Assembly (NCBI GenBank): GCA_040220855.1
Contig: JAVJVZ010000067.1
Location: 47,179-111,178, forward strand
Length of the DNA stretch: 64,000 bases
Direction of reading: 5' to 3'
Source of the DNA: JACKNG01 sp040220855
GTDB taxonomy: Bacteria; Pseudomonadota; Gammaproteobacteria; Ga0077536
Below the pieces are notes generated by a model. That model made no database searches, was not told the origin of the DNA, and saw only the letters and a program-made list of their open reading frames with translations. The translations under genes were made by a program, and so were the position numbers. Shown here one piece after another: positions 8,224 through 16,521 of this stretch; position 1 is the first letter of the stretch, and each line of letters opens with the position of its first letter.

Positions 8224-9363
8224 ATGAGCAAGCACAGCATCTCCCTGGCGGCAGCGGCGCTGCCCGCTTTTTTCCTGGCCGCCCAACCGGTGCTCGCGAG
8301 CGAAGACGAGCACGAACTGATCGAGCGCGTGTGTAACCGCGAAGACTTCACCGGGTGCCTGAACGGCGTCTCGAGCTCGGTCACCAACGGCGCCGGGCTG
8401 CGCATGAGCGGCAGCGCGCTCGACGACGTCGCACGCGAGCGTGCCGGCAAGACCGTCGGCGCCAACGGCGATACCCAGGCAGCCAGCCTGCCGGGCCAGA
8501 CGGGGCTCAACGCCGGCGATGGCATGGCCGGCAGCGTGTTCGGCCTCTGGGGCAGCTACTCCTACAACGACTTCGACTCCGATTTCGTCTTCCAGGGCAA
8601 CTCGCTCGCCTACGATGCCGACGCCCACAACGTGCTGGCCGGCTTCGACCGCCTGTTCGGCAACCGCTACCTGCTCGGTGTGGCCTTCGGCTACCAGTGG
8701 CTCGACACCAACACGCGCTTCAACGGTGGCGGCCAGGAGAGCGATGGCTTCACCGTGGCGCCCTACGCGGCGGTGCTGCTCACCGACATCTTCAGCATCG
8801 ATGTCTCCGGTGGTTACTCCGCGCTGGAGTACGACCAGGACCGCATTTCACCCGCCGACGGTACCAGCATCGAGGCGAGCTTCGATTCCGATCGCTGGTT
8901 CGTGGCAACCAACCTGAATGCCTTCCTGCCCGTCGACCGCTTCATCTTCGGTGCCAAGGTGGGTTACCTCTATACCGAAGAGGACCAGGACAGCTACCTC
9001 GAGACGGGCAGCGTGGCGAGCGGCAACGCCGGCCTGTTGCGCACCGTGACCAGCCGCAACATCGATCTCGAGCAGCTCGTGGTCGGCGGCGAGATCGCCT
9101 ACGACGCCGGCAACCAGTTCGAGCCCTTCTTCGTCGCCGAGTACCGCAACGACCTGAGCCGCAGCAACGGTAACGCCGCGGGCGGCCTGCCGGGCAACTT
9201 CACCGCCGTGCAGAACAGCGACGACGACGAAGTGCAGCTCACCTTCGGCCTGCGCTATTTCACGACCTGGGGCGTGACCTCGAGCTTCGAGTACCAGCGC
9301 GTCGAGGGTCGTTCCGACTTCGACAGCGACCTGTTCATGTTCACGCTGCGCGCAGCGCTCTGA
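8224..9363 (+). CDS. Outer-membrane beta-barrel (autotransporter-domain-like) protein
   Basis: A 379-residue protein with a signal peptide ending near the ALA/SED boundary (about residue 26). From about residue 100 to the end it is an acidic series of alternating aromatic and polar strands such as GLWGSYSYNDF, YLLGVAFGYQWLD and LTFGLRYFTTWGV, the pattern of an autotransporter-type barrel. There is only about 70 residues of passenger, so it is probably a barrel protein and not a classical autotransporter. I chose ATG 8224; a GTG immediately before it is the alternative. The gene ends at a hairpin facing the convergent nitroreductase-like gene. Confidence 0.78.
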   Translation: MSKHSISLAAAALPAFFLAAQPVLASEDEHELIERVCNREDFTGCLNGVSSSVTNGAGLRMSGSALDDVARERAGKTVGANGDTQAASLPGQTGLNAGDGMAGSVFGLWGSYSYNDFDSDFVFQGNSLAYDADAHNVLAGFDRLFGNRYLLGVAFGYQWLDTNTRFNGGGQESDGFTVAPYAAVLLTDIFSIDVSGGYSALEYDQDRISPADGTSIEASFDSDRWFVATNLNAFLPVDRFIFGAKVGYLYTEEDQDSYLETGSVASGNAGLLRTVTSRNIDLEQLVVGGEIAYDAGNQFEPFFVAEYRNDLSRSNGNAAGGLPGNFTAVQNSDDDEVQLTFGLRYFTTWGVTSSFEYQRVEGRSDFDSDLFMFTLRAAL

Positions 9364-9393
9364 TCGCGCGCCGCCCATCGCCTCCGGTCTGAC

Positions 9394-9415
9394 CCGCCCG
9401 CGCTCGCGCGGGCGG
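9394..9415. terminator. GC hairpin between convergent genes
   Basis: CCGCCCGCG and CGCGGGCGG form a perfect nine-pair stem around the loop CTCG, thirty bases after the barrel gene stop. The tail is only weakly T-rich, so it may act as a bidirectional or Rho-assisted stop. Confidence 0.5.
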
Positions 9416-9428
9416 ACTTCTCCCCAAT

Positions 9429-9484
9429 GGGGTCAGACCCCTGTGGATAATTCGTCCACCGTGGGGTCAGACACCTGTGGACAA
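9429..9484. repeat. Dispersed element GGGGTCAGACMCC + TGTGGAYAA, copies 1 and 2
   Basis: Two 22-base copies at 9429-9450 and 9463-9484 share a core GGGGTCAGACMCC followed by TGTGGAYAA. Copy 1 ends in TGTGGATAA, which is the complement of the consensus DnaA box TTATCCACA; copy 2 ends in TGTGGACAA. In copy 2 an upstream GTCCAC (9454-9459) can pair with GTGGAC (9477-9482). Two more copies lie at 28.25-28.33 kb. The element sits between convergent genes and contains no ORF. Confidence 0.7.
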
Positions 9485-9504
9485 CCGGGGGCGGCGAAGC
9501 TCCC

Positions 9505-10926
9505 TCAGGCGCGGACCTTGGTCAGCCAGCGGGTCACGTTGTGCCTGTGGGTGTCGAGATAGCTGCCCGGGCCGAAGAACTTGTCGTAGAAGCCGGTCTC
9601 GAGTCGGTGGGCCTGAGTGTAGTAGCGCACGAAGATGCTCGGCACCGTGCCCGGGAACTTGCCATAGGTGGCATAGATGTACTCCGCGGTGGCGACCACG
9701 CAGTCGATCAGGTCCTTGCTCGGCCGCGTGGCCGTGGCCTTGGTCGCGGCGTTGTCGCGGAACGGGCCGGCAGTCTTCGCATCGTAGGCGCCGCCGGGGC
9801 CGAACTTGAGCTCGAGGAAGGCCTCCACTGCGCTGCGCATGTCCGGGTAGTGCGGCGGAGAGAAGGCCTGGTAGAGACCTTCGATACCGAGCGGGTTGGG
9901 CACGCCCCAGCCCTCCTTCTTCTCGAACGCGAAGCCGAGCCCGGGCTCGCCGGCCTTGGCGGCCGCACCCATCACGCTGAACGGGCTGACGCCGGAGTAG
10001 AACCAGCCGCCGAGGCCGAGCGGTTGCAGGGCGAGCGCCATGTTGTGGCCCATCACACCCATCTCGACCGCGCAGGTGGTCAGCAGGTACTGCTCCATGT
10101 AGGACAGCGGGTACTTGCGCTGCGGATCGATGAGGCCCAGATCGAAGAAGCGCTGGAGATCGCCGGCCGGGCGGCCTTCGAGGTCGTCGAAAGTCGTGTA
10201 GCCGGAGCCGGCGGCGATGAACAGGAAGTCGAGCATCTGCTCGGACACGTTGCCGACCGGGATGAACAAGGTCGAACCCGGCGTGTTGCCGTTCCAGAAA
10301 TTGTGCGCGCTGTAGTGCGGCGCTTCGCGCGGCGGGTCGATGCGGCGATCGGACAGTTTGCGCGTGTGCGCGCCGACCATCGCGATGAGCTGCTCGGCTT
10401 CGCTCATCGCAGCGTCGTCCCAGCGCGTGTCGCCGTCGGCATTGCGGGTGGAGACGTAGTAGGTGCCATCGTCCTGCGTATAGAAGAGATCCGTATTGCC
10501 GATGCCGGCAGCCACCGGCAGCGTGCGGCCGGTGTAGCGCACCGCGTAATCGCACAACCCCTCCTGCCCGGCGGTGAAGGGGATGCCGTGATGCCAGCCG
10601 GACACACCCAGGCCGGCTGCGACGAGCATGGCACGCTCGAAGTCGTCGAGCGGTGTCGGTGGCAGCTCGGATTTGTAGGCGAGCGGTCCGTGCGGGATCT
10701 CCATGCCCCAGCCGAAGCGGCGTGAGCGCCGGCCGTAGAGCGCATCGAGCAGCGGGAAGCGCTTCACCTCGCCCAGCAGCTTGTTCCATTCCGAGACATC
10801 GGACGGCGCCGTGCGCGCGGTCTCTGCCGCCACGCCGGCGCCGCTGCGCCCGAGGGCGACGGCCGCGAGCCCGGACAGGTACATGAAGGCACGGCGCGAG
10901 AGGCCGGCGCGTGCGCGATCGTTCAT
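9505..10926 (-). CDS. Tat-exported nitroreductase-like protein, function unknown
   Basis: A 473-residue protein starting at the ATG that has GAGGGGG eight bases upstream; another ATG two codons earlier lies too close to that site. The N terminus LSRRAFMYLSGLAAVALG is a twin-arginine signal, so the mature protein is exported folded, probably with a cofactor. The segment ALYGRRSRRFGWGMEIPHG followed by LDDFERAMLVAAGLGVSG resembles the FMN-binding RRS-R motif and helix of the nitroreductase fold, with a later GVMGHNMALALQPLGLGGW segment also typical. Family assignment is tentative. It is divergent from the FrhB-type gene over 209 bp. Confidence 0.6.
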   Translation of the reverse strand: MNDRARAGLSRRAFMYLSGLAAVALGRSGAGVAAETARTAPSDVSEWNKLLGEVKRFPLLDALYGRRSRRFGWGMEIPHGPLAYKSELPPTPLDDFERAMLVAAGLGVSGWHHGIPFTAGQEGLCDYAVRYTGRTLPVAAGIGNTDLFYTQDDGTYYVSTRNADGDTRWDDAAMSEAEQLIAMVGAHTRKLSDRRIDPPREAPHYSAHNFWNGNTPGSTLFIPVGNVSEQMLDFLFIAAGSGYTTFDDLEGRPAGDLQRFFDLGLIDPQRKYPLSYMEQYLLTTCAVEMGVMGHNMALALQPLGLGGWFYSGVSPFSVMGAAAKAGEPGLGFAFEKKEGWGVPNPLGIEGLYQAFSPPHYPDMRSAVEAFLELKFGPGGAYDAKTAGPFRDNAATKATATRPSKDLIDCVVATAEYIYATYGKFPGTVPSIFVRYYTQAHRLETGFYDKFFGPGSYLDTHRHNVTRWLTKVRA

Positions 10927-11135
10927 GGGCATTTCCCCCTCGTGGCGGTGACGGGCGGCGTGCGCGCCGGTTGACCCGGGCGGCACGCGCCGCCGATGTT
11001 ATGCGCGCGGGCGGCACGAGCGAAAGTCGCCGCGTTGCTTGCAGCGCTTGGGGCGACCGGCTTCGATGGCCGACAATTGCGCCGCGCGGGGCACATCGCA
11101 CCCGCCATCGTCATCCGTCAGCAAGAGGCCAGTCC

Positions 11136-12566
11136 GTGGAAGCATCGCAGCACAACTCCTTCAAGATCATGATGAACGAGGTCGTCGATTACGGCAGCTG
11201 CTGCGAGTGTGGTGCCTGCGTGCTGGCCTGCCCGCACAACGTCATCGAGTACATCGACGGCAAACCGCAGCAGACCGCCAAACCCGACGCGCCGTTCGAT
11301 TTCTGCGGTGTCAGCGAAGGCGCGGGCTGCGACGTGTGCGCGGCGGCCTGCCCGCGACTATGGCCGCGCGAGACACACCTGCGCGATGTCACCTTCGGCG
11401 ATGAGCGCGGCTTCGAGGACATCTTCGGCGTGTTCCGCCATATCTTCGTCGCGCGCACGCGGCGGGCCGACATCGCCGCGGCGGGCCAGGATGGTGGTGT
11501 CGTCACGGCGCTGCTCACCTGGGCGCGGGAGCAGGGCCACATCGACGGCGCGATCGTATCCGGCGTCGGCGCCGATGATGCGCCGTGTTTTCCGACCCCG
11601 AAGGTTGCGACCAGCGTCGACGCGATCAAGGCGAGCGCCGGCAGCTGGTACACCTATTGCCCGAACGACCTGGCTCTCGCCGACGCCGCGGCGCAAGGGC
11701 TCGAGAAGGTCGGCTTCGTCGGCGTACCGTGCCAGATCACACCGCTGCGCAAGATGCAGTACATCGACCCGGCCTTCCTGGTCACGGCGAAGAAGAAGCC
11801 CAAGATCGTCAACCGACAGCGCGAACATCTGCGCGGGCCGGCCGAGCGCGTTGCTTTCAGCATCGGCCTTTTCTGTACCGAGGTGTTCCGCCCGGAACTG
11901 ATGACCGAGCGGATCGAGCGCGACATGGGCATCCCGCTCAGCGAGGTGCGCCAGTTCAACGTCAAGGGCGAGGTGCTGATCTACCAGCGCAATGGCGACA
12001 TCGCGCGTATTCCGCTGGCCGAGGCGATGGCCGAGTACCAGCGCCCCGAGTGCCGCCACTGCGGCGATTTTTCTGCCGAGCTGGCCGACATCGCGTGCGG
12101 CGGGGTCGGTACCGATCGTGCCACCATCGTGGTGCTGCGCACGCAGCGTGCGGTCGACATCTGGCGCGCATTCGAAGCGAGTGGCGAAGTCGAGGTCGAG
12201 CCCATCGCGGCCAACAAGCGGGCCTGGAACATCCTGTTGCGTCTCGCACGGCGACAGCGCGAGCGTGTACCAGCCGGGCCGCCCAACAGTGGCACCGCGG
12301 CGGGGCTCGGCCAGTACGCGCCGCGCGAGGCGGCCGACAGCGCGGTGGCGCGCCTGGCTGGCAGCGCCAAGTCGCCGGAAGAGACCGCTGCCTGCCTCGA
12401 GGCGGCATACGGCGCCGAGGCGCGCCCGCAGGAGGTTGTCGCCTACATCGCCGGGGCGCCGATTCCGGGCGATCCGGGCGACCCGGCGCCCGGTGAGAAG
12501 CGCCGTCTGCCGCCGCCGCCCGGCGCCGCAGCGGGCGGCGCACCGCCGGGTTGGGGCGAGGCCTGA
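11136..12566 (+). CDS. FrhB-type [4Fe-4S] flavoprotein (F420 hydrogenase beta-subunit family)
   Basis: A 476-residue protein. GTG 11136 is chosen because AGAGG precedes it by seven bases; the downstream ATGs lack a site. Two ferredoxin-like cluster motifs are visible: C22, C25, C28, C32-P and C57, C65, C68, C72-P. The FrhB/FdhB core follows, with AAGQDGGVVTALLTW and GFVGVPCQITPLRKMQ, and a Pro-rich tail ends the protein. Relatives are the F420-reducing subunits of archaeal hydrogenases, formate dehydrogenase FdhB and hydroxymethyl-chlorophyll/divinyl reductases. Whether it uses F420, ferredoxin or another carrier here is unknown. It lies 163 bp upstream of soxX on the same strand. Confidence 0.8.
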   Translation: MEASQHNSFKIMMNEVVDYGSCCECGACVLACPHNVIEYIDGKPQQTAKPDAPFDFCGVSEGAGCDVCAAACPRLWPRETHLRDVTFGDERGFEDIFGVFRHIFVARTRRADIAAAGQDGGVVTALLTWAREQGHIDGAIVSGVGADDAPCFPTPKVATSVDAIKASAGSWYTYCPNDLALADAAAQGLEKVGFVGVPCQITPLRKMQYIDPAFLVTAKKKPKIVNRQREHLRGPAERVAFSIGLFCTEVFRPELMTERIERDMGIPLSEVRQFNVKGEVLIYQRNGDIARIPLAEAMAEYQRPECRHCGDFSAELADIACGGVGTDRATIVVLRTQRAVDIWRAFEASGEVEVEPIAANKRAWNILLRLARRQRERVPAGPPNSGTAAGLGQYAPREAADSAVARLAGSAKSPEETAACLEAAYGAEARPQEVVAYIAGAPIPGDPGDPAPGEKRRLPPPPGAAAGGAPPGWGEA

Positions 12567-12617
12567 GTAACGGAACGCCCGGTGACCGGCGGCGTCCTAC
12601 TGGCGAGTGCGCGACGG

Positions 12618-12664
12618 CGAATGTTATTCGAATCAGTTATAAGCATATTCGAGATTGCTATATG
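12618..12664 (+). promoter_or_regulatory. AT-rich promoter/operator island upstream of soxXYZAB
   Basis: A sharp AT-rich patch in otherwise GC-rich DNA. It holds CGAAT-GTT-ATTCG (12618-12630), the palindrome ATTCGAAT (12626-12633) and a further ATTCG at 12647. A candidate -10 TATATG (12659-12664) has GTTATA at 17-bp spacing, overlapping the repeats, so a repressor bound here would block RNA polymerase. ArsR-type sulfur regulators use AT-rich palindromes, but no such regulator gene is in the window. Confidence 0.5.
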
Positions 12665-12729
12665 CGGTCACAGCGATTACCTTGTGACGCGTGCCGGCAC
12701 CAGCCGGCCCTGGTGGAGGGGAGAACCAC

Positions 12730-13164
12730 GTGGCGAGAAACTGGCGCCGCTGCCTGACCATCGTCCTGCTCGCGACAGCGGGCAGCGGGGCGGCGGCTGA
12801 CTACACGGTCCGCGATTACGCCATCCCGGAAGCGCTGACGGCGACACCCGGCGACCCGGACCGCGGCGCCGCGATCGTGGTCGATCGCGGCCGCGGCAAT
12901 TGCCTGAGCTGCCACGCCGTGCCGCTCGATGCCGAGTTCTTCGGCACCACCGGCCCGACCCTTGCCGCGGTCGGCGCACGCCTGAACGCGGGCCAGCTAC
13001 GTCTGCGACTGGTCGATCCGAAGGTCATCAACCCCATGACCATGATGCCGGCTTATCACAAGACCGCAGGGCTCTACCGGGTCGCGCCCGAGTACGCCGG
13101 CAAGCCCATCCTCAGCGCGCAGGAGATCGAGGATGTCGTCGCCTTCCTCGCCACGCTGAAGTGA
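12730..13164 (+). CDS. soxX: SoxX, monohaem cytochrome c of SoxXA
   Basis: A 144-residue periplasmic cytochrome with a signal peptide (1-23) and one haem motif CLSCH (58-62); the PMTMMP segment near 100 supplies the axial methionine. GTG 12730 is chosen because GGAGGGGAG precedes it by six bases. SoxX pairs with SoxA to couple thiosulfate oxidatively to the cysteine of SoxY. First gene of soxXYZAB, directly behind the AT-rich promoter island. Confidence 0.92.
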   Translation: MARNWRRCLTIVLLATAGSGAAADYTVRDYAIPEALTATPGDPDRGAAIVVDRGRGNCLSCHAVPLDAEFFGTTGPTLAAVGARLNAGQLRLRLVDPKVINPMTMMPAYHKTAGLYRVAPEYAGKPILSAQEIEDVVAFLATLK

Positions 13165-13208
13165 ACCCTGCAGCCGTGCTCGTTCCCCGAGATGAAGAGA
13201 ATCCAGCC

Positions 13209-13688
13209 ATGCCCGAACCTGTCTCCCATTGCCGCGGGTTGACCCGCCGCCGCCTGCTCGAGCAGGCGCTCGCCGCCTGCGGCTGCCTGGCTGCAGGCCT
13301 CGCTTTCGCCGACGACGCCGCGCGTGCCGCGGCAGCGCAGGCCGCCATCGACGCCATCGTCGGCGATCGCGGCGTTGCCGACGGTGAACTCGAGCTGACC
13401 ACGCCGGCGATCGCCGAGAACGGCAACACGGTGCCGATCGCGGTCGCCGCCGGCGGACGTTTCCGCGGCGACACCTACGTCAAGGCCATTCACGTCTTCG
13501 CGGTCGAGAATCCGACACCGGAGGTGGTGAGCTTCCATTTCACGCCGCAGAGCGGGCTCGCGCAGGTCTCGACTCGGATCCGGCTCGCCAAGACGCAGCA
13601 GGTCGTCGCCATCGCGGAGCTGTCCGACGGCCAGGTATGGCGCACCGCGAACGAGGTCAAGGTCACCATCGGCGGCTGCGGCGGCTGA
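13209..13688 (+). CDS. soxY: SoxY, sulfur-carrier subunit
   Basis: A 159-residue protein with a Tat-like signal (LTRRRLLEQALAACGCLAAG) and the diagnostic C terminus IGGCGG. The cysteine in GGCGG, near residue 157, is the carrier to which thiosulfate, sulfonate and sulfane groups are attached in turn. SoxY works as a heterodimer with SoxZ, encoded 19 bp downstream. Tat export is expected because SoxYZ crosses the membrane folded, carried by the SoxY signal. Length and motif are standard for the family. Confidence 0.95.
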   Translation: MPEPVSHCRGLTRRRLLEQALAACGCLAAGLAFADDAARAAAAQAAIDAIVGDRGVADGELELTTPAIAENGNTVPIAVAAGGRFRGDTYVKAIHVFAVENPTPEVVSFHFTPQSGLAQVSTRIRLAKTQQVVAIAELSDGQVWRTANEVKVTIGGCGG

Positions 13689-13707
13689 CGGGCGGAGGAT
13701 TACGAAG

Positions 13708-14031
13708 ATGGACAAGCCACGCGTCAAGGTGCCGAAGAAGGTCAAGGCCGGCGAGCCCTTCGAGGTCAAGGTGCTCATTTCACACAAGATGGAATCCGGC
13801 CAGCGCGTCGACGAGGCGACCGGCCAGAAGATTCCGCGCATGATCATCAACCGCTTCGAGGCACGCCTCGACGGCGAGCTGGTGTTCAGCGCGACGCTCT
13901 ACCCGGCGGTCTCGGCCAATCCCTATCTCGCGTTCCACGTCGTTGCCGAGAAGAGTGGCGAGCTCAGCTTCAAGTGGCTCGACGACAGCGGCGACACCGC
14001 GACCGCCACGGCCAAGGTCGCAGTCGGCTGA
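13708..14031 (+). CDS. soxZ: SoxZ, partner of SoxY
   Basis: A 107-residue all-beta protein without its own signal peptide, as usual; it is exported bound to SoxY. GGCGGAGG precedes the ATG. It stabilises SoxY and helps dock the carrier arm to SoxXA, SoxB and SoxCD. The sequence PRVKVPKKVKAGEPFEVK and the C-terminal FKWLDDSGDTATATAKV are characteristic. Its TGA overlaps the ATG of soxA, so both are translationally coupled. Confidence 0.94.
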   Translation: MDKPRVKVPKKVKAGEPFEVKVLISHKMESGQRVDEATGQKIPRMIINRFEARLDGELVFSATLYPAVSANPYLAFHVVAEKSGELSFKWLDDSGDTATATAKVAVG

Positions 14032-14825
14032 TGCGCATGCTGCCCCGTCCCGCACTGGTGGCCGGTCTGCTGGTGGCCGGGATCGGCTGGGCGGTTGCGG
14101 GCGAGTGGGGTGCCTACGAAGTCGACGGGCGCCGCAGCGGTTACACCTACGCGGCGGCAGAAACGCGCGCCATGCAGGACGACGAGTTCGAGAACGCCGG
14201 GCTGCTGTGGGTCGAGAAGGGCGCCGAGCTGTGGTCGCAGGCGGACGGTGCGGAAGGTCAGAGCTGCCAGGACTGCCACGGCGACGCCACCGAGAGCATG
14301 CGCGGCGTTGGCGCGCGCTACCCGGTCTACGCCGAAGAACGCGGCAAGCTGATCAACATCGAGCAGCGCATCAACCAGTGCCGCAGCGAGCGCATGCAGG
14401 CTGAGCCGTGGCGCTGGGAGAGCGAACCGCTGCTCGCGTTGACGACCTATGTTCGTCACCAGTCACACGGCATGGCGGTGAGCCCCGTGATCGACGGCCC
14501 GGCGGCGCCATTCTTCGAGCAGGGCAAGACCTTCTACACCACGCGGCGCGGCCAGCTCGATCTCGCCTGCGTGCACTGCCACGAGATGAACAGCGGCAAC
14601 ATGCTGCGCGCGCAGCGGCTTTCGCAGGGCATGTCGAACGGGTTTCCGACCTACCGCCTGAAGTGGCAGGGCGTTGGTTCCCTGCACCGCCGCATCCGTG
14701 GCTGCAACGAGGACGTACGTGCCGAGCCCTACGCACCCGGCAGCGATGAATACGTCAACGTCGAGCTCTACCTCGCCTGGCGGGCGCGCGGCCTGCCGGT
14801 CGAAACGCCGGCGGTACGCAACTGA
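14031..14825 (+). CDS. soxA: SoxA, dihaem cytochrome c of SoxXA
   Basis: A 264-residue periplasmic cytochrome with a signal peptide (1-23). Two haem motifs are present, CQDCH (79-83) and CVHCH (180-184), so this is the dihaem type. Cys225 in RIRGCNEDVRAEPY matches the cysteine persulfide ligand of the active-site haem. SoxXA joins thiosulfate to SoxY and releases two electrons. The start overlaps the soxZ stop, and its own TGA overlaps the soxB start. Confidence 0.95.
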   Translation: MRMLPRPALVAGLLVAGIGWAVAGEWGAYEVDGRRSGYTYAAAETRAMQDDEFENAGLLWVEKGAELWSQADGAEGQSCQDCHGDATESMRGVGARYPVYAEERGKLINIEQRINQCRSERMQAEPWRWESEPLLALTTYVRHQSHGMAVSPVIDGPAAPFFEQGKTFYTTRRGQLDLACVHCHEMNSGNMLRAQRLSQGMSNGFPTYRLKWQGVGSLHRRIRGCNEDVRAEPYAPGSDEYVNVELYLAWRARGLPVETPAVRN

Positions 14826-16507
14826 TGCTCGATCGGCGTCATTTCCTGCAGGCCGCGATGGCGCTCGCGACGGGGGCGCCGCTGCTGGCCAACCCGCTGC
14901 GGGCCTTTGCGCAGCAGCGCCTGACGCAGGAGTCCCTGCTTGCCTTCGAGCCGCTTGGCCAGGTCACCCTGCTGCATCTCACCGATATCCATGCGCAGCT
15001 CGTGCCCTTGTGGTTTCGTGAACCCGCGGTCAACGTCGGCGTCGGCGAGGTCGCCGGCCTGCCGCCGCACCTGACCGGGGCGGCGATGCTCGCGCACTAC
15101 GGTATCGAGCCCGGCAGCGCCCTCGCCTACGCGCTCTCGAGTACCGACTTCACCGCGCTCGCGCGCGCCTACGGTCGTGTCGGCGGGATCGATCGCATCG
15201 CCACCCTGGTGGCTGCGATTCGCGCCGCACGCCCCGACAACACCTTGCTGCTCGATGGCGGCGACACCTGGCAGGGCTCCTATACCGCGCTCGAGAGTCG
15301 GGGTGCCGACATGGTGCGGATCATGAACGCGCTCGGCGTCGATGCCATGACCGCGCACTGGGAGTTCACCTACGGTGACGAGCGCGTGCGCGAACTCATC
15401 GACAGTCTCGACTTCCCGCTGCTCGCCGCCAACGTGTTCGACACCGAGTGGGACGAACCGGTGTTCGAGTCGACCGCCTTCTTCGAGCGTGGCGGCGTGA
15501 AGGTGGCCGTCATCGGCCAGGCCTTCCCGTACACTCCGATCGCCAATCCACGCTACAAGATTCCCGCGTGGTCGTTCGGCGTACGCGAGGAAGCCCTGCG
15601 CGAGACGGTGGCCGCGGCGCGCGCCGCCGGCGCGGGCCTCGTCGTGCTGCTCAGCCACAACGGCTTCGATGTCGACCGCAAGCTCGCCGGGCGCGTCGAC
15701 GGTATCGACGTCATCCTCACCGGGCACACTCACGACGCGCTGCCCGCGGTGGTCGAGGTCGGCCGCACCTTGCTGGTCGCCTCCGGTTCGCACGGCAAGT
15801 TCCTCTCGCGCCTCGACCTCGACGTCGGACCGCACGGCGTGCGTGACTATCGCTACCGCCTCATGCCGGTATTCGCCGATGCCATCGCGCCGGACCCGGC
15901 CATGGCGGCACTCGTCGAGGACATCCGCGCGCCGCACGCCGCGCTGCTCGGCGAGGCGCTCGCGACCACCGGCACGCTGCTCTACCGCCGCGGGAACCTG
16001 AACGGTACCTGGGACGATCTCATCTGCCGTGCACTGCTCGCCGAGCGCGATGCCGAGATTGCGTTGTCGCCGGGCTTCCGCTGGGGCGCGAGCCTCCTGC
16101 CGGGCGAGACCATCACCCGCGAGGACGTCTTCAACCAGACCGCGATTACCTATCCCGAGGCTTATCGCAGCACCATGAGCGGAGCCCAGCTCAAGCTCGT
16201 CCTGGAAGACGTCGCCGACAACCTGTTCAACCCCGACCCCTACTATCAACAGGGCGGCGACATGGTGCGCTCGGCGGGTATCCGCTACCGCCTGCGCGTC
16301 GATGCGCCGCGCGGAGAACGCATCGAGAACCTGGTGCGCGCGAGCGACGGCGCACCGATCGAGGCCGAGCGGGACTACGTGGTGAGCGGCTGGGCCTCGG
16401 TCAGCGCAGATGTGCAGGGCCCGCCCGTCTACGAACTCGTGGGCAGCTGGCTGCGGGCGCAGGGCGAAGTCGAAATAGCACCGGGCGACGCCATCGAACT
16501 GGTGTGA
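14825..16507 (+). CDS. soxB: SoxB, sulfate thiol esterase
   Basis: A 560-residue dimanganese hydrolase that cleaves sulfate from the cysteine S-sulfonate on SoxY. A Tat signal (LDRRHFLQAAMALATG) opens the protein. The metallophosphatase domain carries HLTDIHAQL (D54, H56), GGDTWQGS, LAANVF, LLSHNG and GHTHD; the 5'-nucleotidase C-terminal domain follows from about 380, with GNLNGTWDDLICRALLA. Length matches known SoxB. Translation is coupled to soxA by TGATG. Confidence 0.95.
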   Translation: MLDRRHFLQAAMALATGAPLLANPLRAFAQQRLTQESLLAFEPLGQVTLLHLTDIHAQLVPLWFREPAVNVGVGEVAGLPPHLTGAAMLAHYGIEPGSALAYALSSTDFTALARAYGRVGGIDRIATLVAAIRAARPDNTLLLDGGDTWQGSYTALESRGADMVRIMNALGVDAMTAHWEFTYGDERVRELIDSLDFPLLAANVFDTEWDEPVFESTAFFERGGVKVAVIGQAFPYTPIANPRYKIPAWSFGVREEALRETVAAARAAGAGLVVLLSHNGFDVDRKLAGRVDGIDVILTGHTHDALPAVVEVGRTLLVASGSHGKFLSRLDLDVGPHGVRDYRYRLMPVFADAIAPDPAMAALVEDIRAPHAALLGEALATTGTLLYRRGNLNGTWDDLICRALLAERDAEIALSPGFRWGASLLPGETITREDVFNQTAITYPEAYRSTMSGAQLKLVLEDVADNLFNPDPYYQQGGDMVRSAGIRYRLRVDAPRGERIENLVRASDGAPIEAERDYVVSGWASVSADVQGPPVYELVGSWLRAQGEVEIAPGDAIELV

Positions 16508-16521
16508 TGGGAGGGCGGACC

